This document shows, piece by piece, positions 7,709 to 15,394 of a DNA stretch of 21,876 nt (position 1 is its first letter; every line of letters begins with the position of its first letter). Where the stretch lies: NCBI GenBank assembly GCA_964575715.1, contig CAZNSG010000270.1:1-21876 (forward strand). Direction: 5' to 3'. The position numbers were made by a program, and so were the translations under genes. This stretch comes from PNAI01 sp964575715. Its GTDB lineage: Bacteria; Pseudomonadota; Alphaproteobacteria; Rhizobiales; Xanthobacteraceae. The notes below the pieces were generated by a model. It saw nothing but the letters and a program-made list of their open reading frames with translations, was not told where the DNA came from and searched no databases.

Positions 7709-7789
7709 GTCAAACGCTACGCCCAGGCCACTGGCGCCTTCGACCACCTTGCAATGATCCGCATCATGCTCAGGCGCCTGCGGGCTGCA
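7709..7789 (+). pseudogene. Possible 3' relic of an IS5-family transposase
   Basis: A short frame directly after the outer-membrane gene encodes FDHLAMIRIMLRRL, resembling the C-terminal helix of IS5-family (IS427-type) transposases, where an A-F-x-x-L-A-x-I-R-x-M-L-R pattern is common. No start, catalytic residues or terminal repeats are present, so if real it is only a small decayed remnant. The rest of 7790-7873 shows nothing recognisable. Confidence 0.3.
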
Positions 7790-7873
7790 ACACCTCTCTG
7801 CCCGCTCCGCGTCCTTCGCAGTTTTGGAAACTTCGCGCCTGCGCCTATCCACCTAACCTATGAGGTGACCGGT

Positions 7874-8287
7874 TCATGTTTTGCCTTCTTGCCGCAGCCT
7901 TTTGTAAAGAGCATCCACGGCGTCAACGAAGCCGTCTGCGGAATTTTTCACACAATGATCCCACAGGAAGTCAAGCTGCTTGAGCAGAGGAAAGCTTGCA
8001 GGATTCAGGTCGATCCCTTCATCGACGCCGGGTGGTGAACGCATAACCACGCCGCTCATGAATCCTTGCGCCCAAGCAAGATAGTCACGCTGCACGACAG
8101 GTTTCTGCTCGACATCGCGCATGAATCGACTGCAACTTGTCGCGCCCAACCCAACGACCTTGACCTTTGCGGTTTGTGTCGAAACCGGAGATGATGAGGC
8201 GATGAATAACAACATAATCACGGCAACTCGTGCTCTCACCGACAAGCATGCGCGCCATGTCCGAGTTCGTGGGCGACAATCAGGCAT
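7874..8287 (-). CDS. Small secreted protein of unknown function, last gene of the czc operon
   Basis: The start is ATG 8287, with GAGGAG six bases ahead; a TTG two codons earlier has no better support. The 137 residues begin with a basic n-region and a hydrophobic core (VAVIMLLFIASSSPVS), read as a signal peptide. The mature part has one Cys near its start (GATSCSRF) and one near the end (WDHCVKN), plus WAQGFMSGVV, a layout found in many small rhizobial exported proteins without known function. The two cysteines could form a disulphide. It follows the upstream gene by 2 nt, so it is in the same transcript. Inferred: a periplasmic accessory of the efflux system. Confidence 0.72.
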   Translation of the reverse strand: MPDCRPRTRTWRACLSVRARVAVIMLLFIASSSPVSTQTAKVKVVGLGATSCSRFMRDVEQKPVVQRDYLAWAQGFMSGVVMRSPPGVDEGIDLNPASFPLLKQLDFLWDHCVKNSADGFVDAVDALYKRLRQEGKT

Positions 8288-8289
8288 GA

Positions 8290-8673
8290 TCAACTCCTCG
8301 GTCTAAATCTGGCTTGTCCGGACTTGCCGACCGCCGTCTTCATGGTGATCGTGATTGCGGCGCCGGCGGCGATCGGCTTCTTGGCATCCCCTTTCAGCGC
8401 GTTCTCGCTAGAGGGCGACAGAGTCACCCTCTCTCGATCTGCTCCGCTGACGACCAATGCCGCACCGGAAAAGCCCTTCGTCGCGACCGGCTTGTTGCCT
8501 TCATCGAAGATGTTGATCGTGATCGTATTGCCCGAGGTCAGCAGCTCCGCATGGACGCCAGCTACGTCCTCCATCTGACCGCCGTTGGGGCCTTTCAGAT
8601 TCCCATGCGCGTGTTGCGCAATGGCAGAGCCGGCAAATACAAGAGCGGCAACAAGCGCGAGAGCGTATTTCAC
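8290..8673 (-). CDS. Periplasmic protein linked to CzcA, unknown function
   Basis: The start is GTG 8673, overlapping the czcA stop as GTGA, with AAGGAG about eight bases ahead. The 127 residues have a clear signal peptide (LALVAALVFAGSAIA, cleavage before QH). The mature N-terminus is His/Gly-rich (QHAHGNLKGPNGGQMEDVAG, then VHAEL). A beta-rich body follows (TITINIFDEGNKPV, SGAALVVSG, AAITITMKT). I have seen similar proteins beside heavy-metal RND pumps in alphaproteobacteria but know no experimental function. His and Met residues near the N-terminus may bind metal, which is inference. Tight coupling to czcA supports a role at the periplasmic side of the pump. Confidence 0.75.
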   Translation of the reverse strand: MKYALALVAALVFAGSAIAQHAHGNLKGPNGGQMEDVAGVHAELLTSGNTITINIFDEGNKPVATKGFSGAALVVSGADRERVTLSPSSENALKGDAKKPIAAGAAITITMKTAVGKSGQARFRPRS

Positions 8674-11600
8674 GATCCGTCTCCTTGGTTGGGTTGAGGA
8701 ACAGAGCTTCCGGCCGCGCCAGCGTCCGGCGCATCTCGCCGGAGCAGCACATAGAGCGCAGGCAGGACGAAAAGCGTGAGGACGGCGGAGGAAATGATGC
8801 CGCCGATCACCACGGTTGCGAGCGGTCGCTGGACTTCCGCGCCCGGACCGGTGGCGATCGCCATCGGAACGAAGCCGAGCGGTGCAACGAGCGATGTCAT
8901 CAGCACTGCGCGCAATCGCATTAAGGCGCCTTCCCGCACCGCCTCGACCAAGGGGCGTCCTTCCTCACGCAGGCCCTGAATGGCGGCGATGATGATGAGG
9001 CCGTTGAGCACGGCCACCCCCGACAGGGTGATGAAGCCCACGCCAGCGCTGATCGAGAGCGGGATATCGCGCAGAAGCAGCGCCGCGATGCCTCCTGTGA
9101 GTGCAAGCGGCACGCCGCTGAACACGAGCAGGGAGTCGAGCGCGGAGCCGAGGCTCATGAACAGCAGAACAAAAATCAGCAGCAGCGCGATCGGCACCAC
9201 GATGGCAAGCCGCTGGGATGCGGATGCCAGTTGCTCGAACTGACCACCCCAGCCGATCCAGTAGCCAGCCGGCAGCTTGACTTGATCCGCCATCTTCTGT
9301 TGGGCCTCGGCAACGAACGAGCCGAGGTCGCGCCCGCGCACATTGGCGCTGACGACGATGCGCCGCTTCCCGTTCTCGCGGCTGATCTGGTTAGGTCCGG
9401 GTGCAATGTCGATCTGCGCGACCGCTGAGAGCGGCACGTAACGGACTTGCGCGAGCGGCGAATTTGCCCATACGGCGCGTACCGTCGAGGCTTGGGCTTG
9501 CATCTGCGTTTCGGACAGCGGAATCGGCAGCGCCTTGATCGCTTCAATATCAACCCGCAAATGCTCGGGCAAGCGAGCGACAATCTCGAAGCGCCGGTCG
9601 CCCTCGAACACATGCCCGGCGTCCTTGCCGCCGACGGCGATCTCTATGATCTCCTGCATGTCCGCGACGCTGATGCCGTACCGCGCGAGCGCCGCGCGGT
9701 TGAGCTTGACGGTCAGCATGGGCAGGCCGGTGACCTGTTCCGTCTTGACGTCGGCAGCTCCAGGTATCGCTTGCAGCACGGCCTGGACCTGAGCCGCGAC
9801 CGTAACGAGCGTGTCCAAATCATCGCCGAAAATCTTGACCCCCACATCGCTGCGGATGCCGGAGATCAGTTCGTTGAAACGCATTTGGATCGGCTGCGTG
9901 AACTCGTAGCTGTTGCCCGGAAGCTCCTCGACACGGTGCTCGATCGCAGCGGCCAGATCGGCTTTCGACCGCTTGGGATTTGGCCATTCCGCGCGTGGTT
10001 TCATCATGATGAAGTTGTCGGCGACGTTCGGCGGCATTGGATCGGTTGCAACCTCCGCGGTCCCGATCTTTGCGAAGACCTCTTTCACCTCCGGAAATTC
10101 CTTAATGGCCTTCTCAAGCGCACCTTGCATTTCCACGGCCTGGCTCAGACTTGTCCCGGGGATGCGCATGGCGTGCATGGCGATATCGCCCTCGTCGAGG
10201 CTCGGGATGAATTCTGCGCCCATGCGCGATGCAACGAACGCAGTCACCACGACAAGGGCCAGGGCTGCGAGAGCGGCCGGGACTCGGGCGCGAATGGACA
10301 TGTCCAAGAGCGGAACGTAGGCGCGCCGCGCAGACCGCATGAGCCAATTGTCGTGCTCGGACACGCGGCCGGTGACCAAGAGCGCGATGGTTGCCGGCAA
10401 GAATGTGATCGACAGGAGCGCCGCAGCGGCGAGAACCATCAGCACGGTGATCGCCATGGGCGTGAACATCTTGCCCTCGACGCCGGTGAGCGTGAGAATG
10501 GGCAGATACACGACCGCGATGATGAGCATGCCGAACAGGGCCGGACGGACAACCTCGCGGGCTCCCGCAAGAATGGCCTCGAACCGTTCCGGTGCGGACA
10601 AGAGGCGTCCGCGCCTGTGCTGTTCCGCGGCGAGCAAAGCAAGGCAGTTCTCGACGATGATAACCGCGCCGTCGATGATGATGCCGAAGTCGATGGCGCC
10701 AAGGCTCATCAGATTGGCGCTGACCTTGTACTGGACCATGCCGGTCATGGTGAACAGCATCGACAGCGGAATAATAAAGGCCGTGGCAAGGGCCGCGCGG
10801 ATATTTCCAAGAAACAGGAACAGGATCACGATGACGAGCAGCGCGCCTTCGAGAAGGTTCTTTTCCACGGTTGCGATCGTGGCTTCGACCAGGTAGGTGC
10901 GATCATAGACGGTTCGCGCTATGACGCCGTCTGGAAGCGAGCGTGCGATTTCCTTTAGCTTGGCGGCAACGCGCTGCGACACCGTCCGGCTGTTGTCACC
11001 GATGAGCAGCATGGCCGTGCCGACCACGGTTTCTTCGCCGTTGATCGTTGCGGCGCCGGTTCGCAGCTCCTTACCCTCGCGCACCTCCGCCACGTCCCGG
11101 ACACGGACAGGAACGCCGCCTCGCGAACTGACGAGGATGTCGCGAATCTCTTCCGTGTTGGCCACCTGCCCAGGCGTGCGAACCAGATATTGCTCGCCGT
11201 TGCGCTCGATATACCCGGCGCCGACATTGGCATTGTTGGCGGCAAGCGCCGTCATTACGTCGCGGAAGGACAGCTTGTAGGCCATTAAACGGGTCGGATC
11301 GGGAAGCACATGGAATTGCTTCGCGTAGCCGCCAATCGAATTCACCTCGACGACGCCCGGCACGGTGCGCAGCTGCGGCTTGATGATCCAGTCCTGGATC
11401 GTCCGCAGCTCGGTCGAACTGTATGGCTCGCCCTTGGCATTGCGCGCGTCAGGCTTTGCTTCGACCGTATACATGTAAATCTCGCCAAGCCCGGTCGAGA
11501 TCGGACCCATCGCGGTCTGGATGCCGGTCGGCAGTTGATCTTTCACCTGCTGGATGCGCTCGTTCACCAGCTGACGCGCGAAATAAATATCGGTCCCGTC

Positions 11601-11894
11601 CTTGAACACGACCGTCACTTGGCTCAGCCCGTAGCGCGAAAGCGACCGCGTGTACTCAAGATGCGGCAGCCCGCCCATTCCCGTCTCGATTGGAAATGTG
11701 ATGCGCTGCTCGACCTCCAGCGGTGAATAGCCGGCGGCCGTGGAGTTGATCTGCACCTGCACGTTGGTGATGTCGGGAACGGCGTCGATCGGCAGGCGCG
11801 TGAAATTCCATGCACCAAACGCGGCCGCTGCGAAGCAAGCGGCCATGACCAGCCAGCGATGGCGGATCGAGAAGGCGAGGACGGCGTCGATCAT
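8670..11894 (-). CDS. czcA: Heavy-metal RND efflux pump, inner-membrane subunit CzcA
   Basis: A 1074-residue RND proton/metal antiporter with the typical two-fold arrangement: an N-terminal helix, a large periplasmic loop (about 35-340), helices 2-6, a second periplasmic loop, and helices 8-12. The proton-relay segment DFGIIIDGAVIIVEN falls at residues 402-416, placing Asp402, Asp408 and Glu415 exactly where they are essential in CzcA of Cupriavidus metallidurans. This pattern points to the Co/Zn/Cd group (HME1) rather than Cu/Ag CusA. The start overlaps the PII-like gene as ATGA, with GAGGAGG ahead. The C-terminal tail after the last helix is short. It pumps metal from periplasm or cytosol through CzcB and CzcC to the outside. 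Confidence 0.96.
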   Translation of the reverse strand: MIDAVLAFSIRHRWLVMAACFAAAAFGAWNFTRLPIDAVPDITNVQVQINSTAAGYSPLEVEQRITFPIETGMGGLPHLEYTRSLSRYGLSQVTVVFKDGTDIYFARQLVNERIQQVKDQLPTGIQTAMGPISTGLGEIYMYTVEAKPDARNAKGEPYSSTELRTIQDWIIKPQLRTVPGVVEVNSIGGYAKQFHVLPDPTRLMAYKLSFRDVMTALAANNANVGAGYIERNGEQYLVRTPGQVANTEEIRDILVSSRGGVPVRVRDVAEVREGKELRTGAATINGEETVVGTAMLLIGDNSRTVSQRVAAKLKEIARSLPDGVIARTVYDRTYLVEATIATVEKNLLEGALLVIVILFLFLGNIRAALATAFIIPLSMLFTMTGMVQYKVSANLMSLGAIDFGIIIDGAVIIVENCLALLAAEQHRRGRLLSAPERFEAILAGAREVVRPALFGMLIIAVVYLPILTLTGVEGKMFTPMAITVLMVLAAAALLSITFLPATIALLVTGRVSEHDNWLMRSARRAYVPLLDMSIRARVPAALAALALVVVTAFVASRMGAEFIPSLDEGDIAMHAMRIPGTSLSQAVEMQGALEKAIKEFPEVKEVFAKIGTAEVATDPMPPNVADNFIMMKPRAEWPNPKRSKADLAAAIEHRVEELPGNSYEFTQPIQMRFNELISGIRSDVGVKIFGDDLDTLVTVAAQVQAVLQAIPGAADVKTEQVTGLPMLTVKLNRAALARYGISVADMQEIIEIAVGGKDAGHVFEGDRRFEIVARLPEHLRVDIEAIKALPIPLSETQMQAQASTVRAVWANSPLAQVRYVPLSAVAQIDIAPGPNQISRENGKRRIVVSANVRGRDLGSFVAEAQQKMADQVKLPAGYWIGWGGQFEQLASASQRLAIVVPIALLLIFVLLFMSLGSALDSLLVFSGVPLALTGGIAALLLRDIPLSISAGVGFITLSGVAVLNGLIIIAAIQGLREEGRPLVEAVREGALMRLRAVLMTSLVAPLGFVPMAIATGPGAEVQRPLATVVIGGIISSAVLTLFVLPALYVLLRRDAPDAGAAGSSVPQPNQGDGS

Positions 11895-12256
11895 TGATTG
11901 CCCTCCTCAGTCCGATGCCCGGCCTCGCGAATGCGGACGAACGATGCGATGTCCGACGTGAAGATGACGCCGTCGCCTTTGTGTCCGGTCCAGGCCGCCT
12001 TCGCTATGATGCGGCAGACATTTGAGGCGAGGTCTGATCGGCAGACGATTTGCAATTGCAGATGACGAAGATAAGTAAAATCGTATTCGGTTGCCGTGTA
12101 CGCGCCGCCCGTCCCTCGGCCGCGCCCTTGACCGCGAACTTCAGTGAGGGAAAAGCCCGGAAACTCGGGGAGCTCATGCAGCGCGCGGACGACATGACCC
12201 TCCATTTGAGGCTTGATGAGCGCCGTCACGACCGTCATTCCAGTTTCAGTGGTCAT
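11891..12256 (-). CDS. PII-like signalling protein of the czc operon (PII-NG type)
   Basis: The start at 12256 (MTTETGMTVV) has AAGGGAA about 11 bases ahead and overlaps the end of czcB by 11 nt; upstream in-frame starts would lie deep inside czcB. The 121 residues match a PII fold: TVVTALIKPQMEGHVVRAL, TEVRGQGRGRG at the base of the T-loop, LQLQIVC, and the B-loop TGHKGDGVIF. The T-loop is short (TGGAYTATEYDFTY) and lacks the uridylylated Tyr context of GlnB/GlnK. PII-like proteins encoded with heavy-metal RND pumps have been named PII-NG. Known for PII: trimeric nucleotide-binding sensors. Inferred: it senses a nucleotide or metal and tunes the pump or its expression. Confidence 0.88.
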   Translation of the reverse strand: MTTETGMTVVTALIKPQMEGHVVRALHELPEFPGFSLTEVRGQGRGRGTGGAYTATEYDFTYLRHLQLQIVCRSDLASNVCRIIAKAAWTGHKGDGVIFTSDIASFVRIREAGHRTEEGNQ

Positions 12257-13199
12257 GGGAAGCCGTTCCCTTCGCCATTTCCGCTTTGATGACGAAGCTG
12301 TTCTTGGCGGCGTAGATGTCGTCTTCAAGCAGACCAAAAGCGATCTCGACATGCTCGGGGTCGCGATCGCCCAACTCCACGTCGCGCGCCTCGAATTTCT
12401 CGCCGACGCGCACGAACACGACGGTTCGGTTTTCCACGGTCTGGAGGGCGCTCAATTTGATTGCAATGCTGACAGGCTTCGCCGTCAGCAACACGCGCCC
12501 AGTGACGAACAGGCCCGGCCGAAGCCGCAGATTTTCGTTGCTCAGAACCGCGCGGGCGAGCGCGCTCTGGGTGTCGCTGTTGCCAACCGGCGAGATGTAG
12601 GAAAGCTTCGCCTCGATTTTTGGGCCGCCGTCCTCCGCGTCGATCATTACGGTGTCGCCGACCCGAATGCGATTGAGATCGCGCCGATAAACCGAAAAAT
12701 CCACCCACACGCTCGACAGGTCGGCGATGGTGAACGCCGTCTTTTGCTCGCCCACATGCTCGCCGAGCGCGACCTGCCGATCGATGATGGTACCGCCAAG
12801 CGGCGCGGTCAGTTCGTAAACGGTGAGGCTCTGATTGCTTTCGATTTTCGCCAGAACCTCGCCTTTCTCGACGCGGTCGCCGAAGCGCTTGCGGACCTCG
12901 CGGACGACACCAGGAAAGCGCGGCGTCACTTGTACGAGCATCTCCTGATTGGGCTGGAGGATGCCGTTCAGGTGAATGCTGTCGTGCAGGACGCCGGGTC
13001 CTGCCTTTTGCAATTCGATTCCAGCCGCTGCCACCTTCGCATCGCTCAACTCCACTCCCTCTCCCGCATGCGGTGCGTGCCGGTCGGGATAGCTCGCCGG
13101 AGCTTTTCCGCGCGAGGATTGTTGAAGATAGATCGCCAGGCCAGCCACCAGGAGGACGGCCAGGACAAGAACGACGGAGGTACGGATCAGTCGCATCAT
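12246..13199 (-). CDS. czcB: RND efflux periplasmic adaptor CzcB
   Basis: A 317-residue membrane-fusion protein with an N-terminal membrane anchor (TSVVLVLAVLLVAGLAIYL). The barrel-sandwich lipoyl halves are QVTPRFPGVVREVRKRFGDR and YELTAPLGGTIIDRQVALGE, and beta-barrel segments follow (VWVDFSVYRRDLNRIRVGD, LRPGLFVTGRV). The alpha-hairpin between the lipoyl halves is nearly absent, as in short CzcB-type adaptors. It is shorter than C. metallidurans CzcB (about 520 residues) and lacks that protein's long extra regions; a small HAPHAG segment follows the anchor. It starts 4 nt inside the end of czcC (ATGATG) and ends inside the PII-like gene, giving strong translational coupling. It bridges CzcA to the outer-membrane channel. 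Confidence 0.93.
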   Translation of the reverse strand: MMRLIRTSVVLVLAVLLVAGLAIYLQQSSRGKAPASYPDRHAPHAGEGVELSDAKVAAAGIELQKAGPGVLHDSIHLNGILQPNQEMLVQVTPRFPGVVREVRKRFGDRVEKGEVLAKIESNQSLTVYELTAPLGGTIIDRQVALGEHVGEQKTAFTIADLSSVWVDFSVYRRDLNRIRVGDTVMIDAEDGGPKIEAKLSYISPVGNSDTQSALARAVLSNENLRLRPGLFVTGRVLLTAKPVSIAIKLSALQTVENRTVVFVRVGEKFEARDVELGDRDPEHVEIAFGLLEDDIYAAKNSFVIKAEMAKGTASHDH

Positions 13200-14485
13200 C
13201 TGCCTCTCTCGCGGTTCAGGCCGAACGCCGCGCCGGTTAGACCCTCAATGGTCGCTACGGATGTATGGAAGCTCGACAACGCCTCTAGCTCACGCAGTGC
13301 GACCTGCGTTGCCGTGTTGTGGACATCGAGGACTTCGAGCAGGGTGAATCGTCCTTGGCCGTACGCGCTCTCGATGGCGTCGATAGCCCGCTGCGCATTC
13401 GGCATGGCCGAGGCTCGCAGCACTTCCATCTCTCGCAATGCGCCGGCCGCAGTGTCGTAAGCATTGGCAAGCGTGAGAATGAGTGCCGCCTTGCTTGCAG
13501 CCCGTTCGGCTTCGACTTTGGCCCTTTCGTCCTGGGCTGCGGTGATGCCGCCAAGATTCTGATCCCAAACCGGTATTGGAATGGAGGCGCCCAACCGCAC
13601 GGCATTGTCACTTCGCACGCCCACTTCGGTCGCTTGTCGGATGCGCTTCCAGCCCAATTCGACTTTCAAGTCGGGAACGGGTTTAAGCCGTGCGGTCAGC
13701 AGTTCCGCGTCTTTTTGTGCGCGGACTGCCGTCCAGCGGATGAGCTGCGGATTATTATCAAGTCCCCGCAAGACGGTCTGGAAAGGTGCAGGCCGGCCGA
13801 TGCTGTTGAGGTCGCCCACGACGTGCGAAAAATCCACCGCATTGGAACCCATAAGCACCGCGAGTTCGCGTCTGGCAATCGCGAGCGCCGTACGTGTGCG
13901 CTCACGTTCCGCACGCACGAGATCGGCCGCTACCTGGGCGCGCGCGATCTCGCCTGGCGAGGACGCACCCGCATCGACGCGCCGCTGCAATTGAGGCATA
14001 AGCCGGTCGAGCGCAGCGATCTGCGCGTCGAAAATCTGGACCTTGCGCTGTCCGCCGAGCACATTGAAGAACGCCACCGCCGTATCGGAAAGTATTTCGA
14101 GCCGTAGGGCGGCCCGCTGCCACCGCGCGCTCTCCAATTCGGCCGAGCCGGCCGCAATGCGTGCCTCGCGCTTGCCGCCTAATTCGATCAACTGACTGAT
14201 CGCGAGCGTCGTTACCGCGGAACGCAGGCCGCGAAAATCCCCGGTCCCAAACGCGTCATCGAGTTCAAATGAGGCCTCCGGGTTTGGGATGGCCGCGGCC
14301 TGAATCCGCTTGCCGGTCGCAATTCCGACGTCCCGGTCGGCCGCCGCAAGTTTCGGATTTCCCGCAACAGCGCGTTGCAGCGCCTGCGGAAGAGTCAAGG
14401 TGCGCTGCGACTGCGCAGCCGCCATGGCTGGCGCAAGCAACGCGAACACAACGCCAAGCGTTAATACGGAATGAAGGGAAAGCAT
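13196..14485 (-). CDS. czcC: TolC-family outer-membrane channel CzcC
   Basis: A 429-residue protein with a signal peptide (LTLGVVFALLAPAMAAAQ) and two outer-membrane-efflux repeats. The first includes TLPQALQRAVAGNPKLAAAD and PNPEASFELDD; the second contains LGASIPIPVWDQNLGGITAA. Both have long helical stretches rich in Ala, Arg and Glu. The C-terminal part YGQGRFTLLEVLDV is typical of the family. The start at 14485 has GGTGGAAG just upstream. It forms the trimeric tunnel through the outer membrane for CzcA/CzcB. It is the first of the tightly overlapping czc genes; the Cys-rich gene lies 64 bases upstream. Confidence 0.93.
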   Translation of the reverse strand: MLSLHSVLTLGVVFALLAPAMAAAQSQRTLTLPQALQRAVAGNPKLAAADRDVGIATGKRIQAAAIPNPEASFELDDAFGTGDFRGLRSAVTTLAISQLIELGGKREARIAAGSAELESARWQRAALRLEILSDTAVAFFNVLGGQRKVQIFDAQIAALDRLMPQLQRRVDAGASSPGEIARAQVAADLVRAERERTRTALAIARRELAVLMGSNAVDFSHVVGDLNSIGRPAPFQTVLRGLDNNPQLIRWTAVRAQKDAELLTARLKPVPDLKVELGWKRIRQATEVGVRSDNAVRLGASIPIPVWDQNLGGITAAQDERAKVEAERAASKAALILTLANAYDTAAGALREMEVLRASAMPNAQRAIDAIESAYGQGRFTLLEVLDVHNTATQVALRELEALSSFHTSVATIEGLTGAAFGLNRERGR

Positions 14486-14549
14486 TCTTCCACCAGAACA
14501 AGTACGTGCGAAGAAACTCGATTGTTAACGAGCTTCCGGCGTGACGCGT

Positions 14550-14918
14550 TCAGGTCGAAGATTTAGGAGGGCGCGTAGCGAGCGTAGGTTCATGCGCCAG
14601 CAATTTATCCACCGGCGCGGTCTGCAAGATTACTGCAACAGTCTCCGATGCAGTGGTGACCGCGAGAATTGGCAACACAACTATAGCGGGGCAACAGCAA
14701 TGATTGGATGCGAGCGGAGCATCCTTGGAGCAACCGGCTGAATTATCAGCTGAACTGTCGCCGATTTGGCAACTGGCAACGATGTCGTTGCCGAGATATT
14801 GGCTTTGAACACTATGAAAATGCGCAATACCAACAATAAGAAACGCCGACGCGCAAACGACGGCGATCAACCTTTGAAGCACGGATTTATATCCGGGGCG
14901 GTCGATTGCGCGGGCCAT
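14550..14918 (-). CDS. Small Cys-rich membrane-associated protein ahead of czcC
   Basis: The start is set at ATG 14918 (MARAIDRPGYKSVLQ), because an earlier ATG at 14981 lies upstream of the best -10 candidate and has no ribosome binding site; even 14918 has only GGAA nearby. The 122 residues contain a hydrophobic N-terminal segment (LIAVVCASAFLIVGIAHF), a cysteine cluster (SCQIGD, AGCSKD, NHCCCP), a second hydrophobic segment (IVVLPILAV) and a tail ending near TRPPKSS. The same layout is seen at 21152-21529. Function is unknown; cysteines in the periplasm or at the membrane suggest metal binding or sensing. Same strand and 64-base spacing suggest co-transcription with czcCBA. Confidence 0.62.
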   Translation of the reverse strand: MARAIDRPGYKSVLQRLIAVVCASAFLIVGIAHFHSVQSQYLGNDIVASCQIGDSSADNSAGCSKDAPLASNHCCCPAIVVLPILAVTTASETVAVILQTAPVDKLLAHEPTLATRPPKSST

Positions 14919-14965
14919 GGAATTCCATAGGTCTGCGGCAGCGAACACCGCATTGCGAGGCGTGC

Positions 14966-14994
14966 AGAATAACAAAATCATTGCGAGCGCACAA
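14966..14994 (-). promoter_or_regulatory. Candidate sigma-70 promoter for the czc operon
   Basis: On the minus strand TTGTGC (14994-14989) and TATTCT (14971-14966) are separated by exactly 17 bases, about 50 bases upstream of the ATG at 14918. Matches to consensus are partial (three and four of six). Confidence 0.28.
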
Positions 14995-15038
14995 GGCGTG
15001 CGGCCATCTCGGCGGGGCGCTTCTCACCTTTGAAACCT

Positions 15039-15260
15039 TTAAGCATTCTTTACCCTCTTTCGCCACCGATACACGGCAACACCTGCCCAAATAGCCTCGA
15101 TGACCCCGAAGGGCCACGCGCCTTGCAGGAAACCATAGAGGGAGGCTAGCCCGCACGCCCCTGCGAACGCCAGAATGTACCACGGGCTGCGATCCTCTAA
15201 CGCGTAGAAGATCAGCATGGCAGTGACGGCGAAGAATCCGAAGACGGTAAGCGTGGCCAT
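15039..15260 (-). CDS. Small two-helix membrane protein
   Basis: A 73-residue protein with hydrophobic segments TLTVFGFFAVTAMLIFYAL and WYILAFAGACGLASLYGFLQ, followed by WPFGVIEAIWAGVAVYRW and a basic end (RKRVKNA). Very similar small proteins are frequent in Bradyrhizobium-type genomes in many contexts, so it is not metal-specific. No good Shine-Dalgarno precedes the ATG. It lies 134 bases after copA on the same strand and may be an independent gene between the two metal operons. Confidence 0.7.
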   Translation of the reverse strand: MATLTVFGFFAVTAMLIFYALEDRSPWYILAFAGACGLASLYGFLQGAWPFGVIEAIWAGVAVYRWRKRVKNA

Positions 15261-15394
15261 CCGGCAAGGATTACATGCGAATGAGGAGGGTCAAGACCCC
15301 AAATTATAGGCTGAGACACCACCGGCCGTCTCGCAATCAGTAGCCCAGAGCAGGAACAATATTACAGAATTTTCTCCAGGTCTGGATTGCTCAA
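15261..15394. other. Spacer between copA and the small membrane protein gene
   Basis: No gene is seen. A tight inverted repeat GGGTC-AA-GACCC (15289-15300) sits here, and on the minus strand it overlaps a TTGACC that could serve as a -35 box. No clear terminator for copA is visible. Confidence 0.35.

Noticed and set aside
9447..10958. Long rightward frame (503 codons) opposite czcA
   Set aside because: It is antisense to a clear RND pump gene. Its His/Arg/Asp-rich composition is typical of a shadow frame in GC-rich coding DNA, and no domain is visible.
12213..13460. Long rightward frame (415 codons) opposite czcB
   Set aside because: It is a shadow of czcB and parts of neighbouring genes with no recognisable motif.
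15289..15300. GGGTC-AA-GACCC as a terminator for copA
   Set aside because: The loop is only two bases and no T-run follows on the minus strand, so it is not a good intrinsic terminator.
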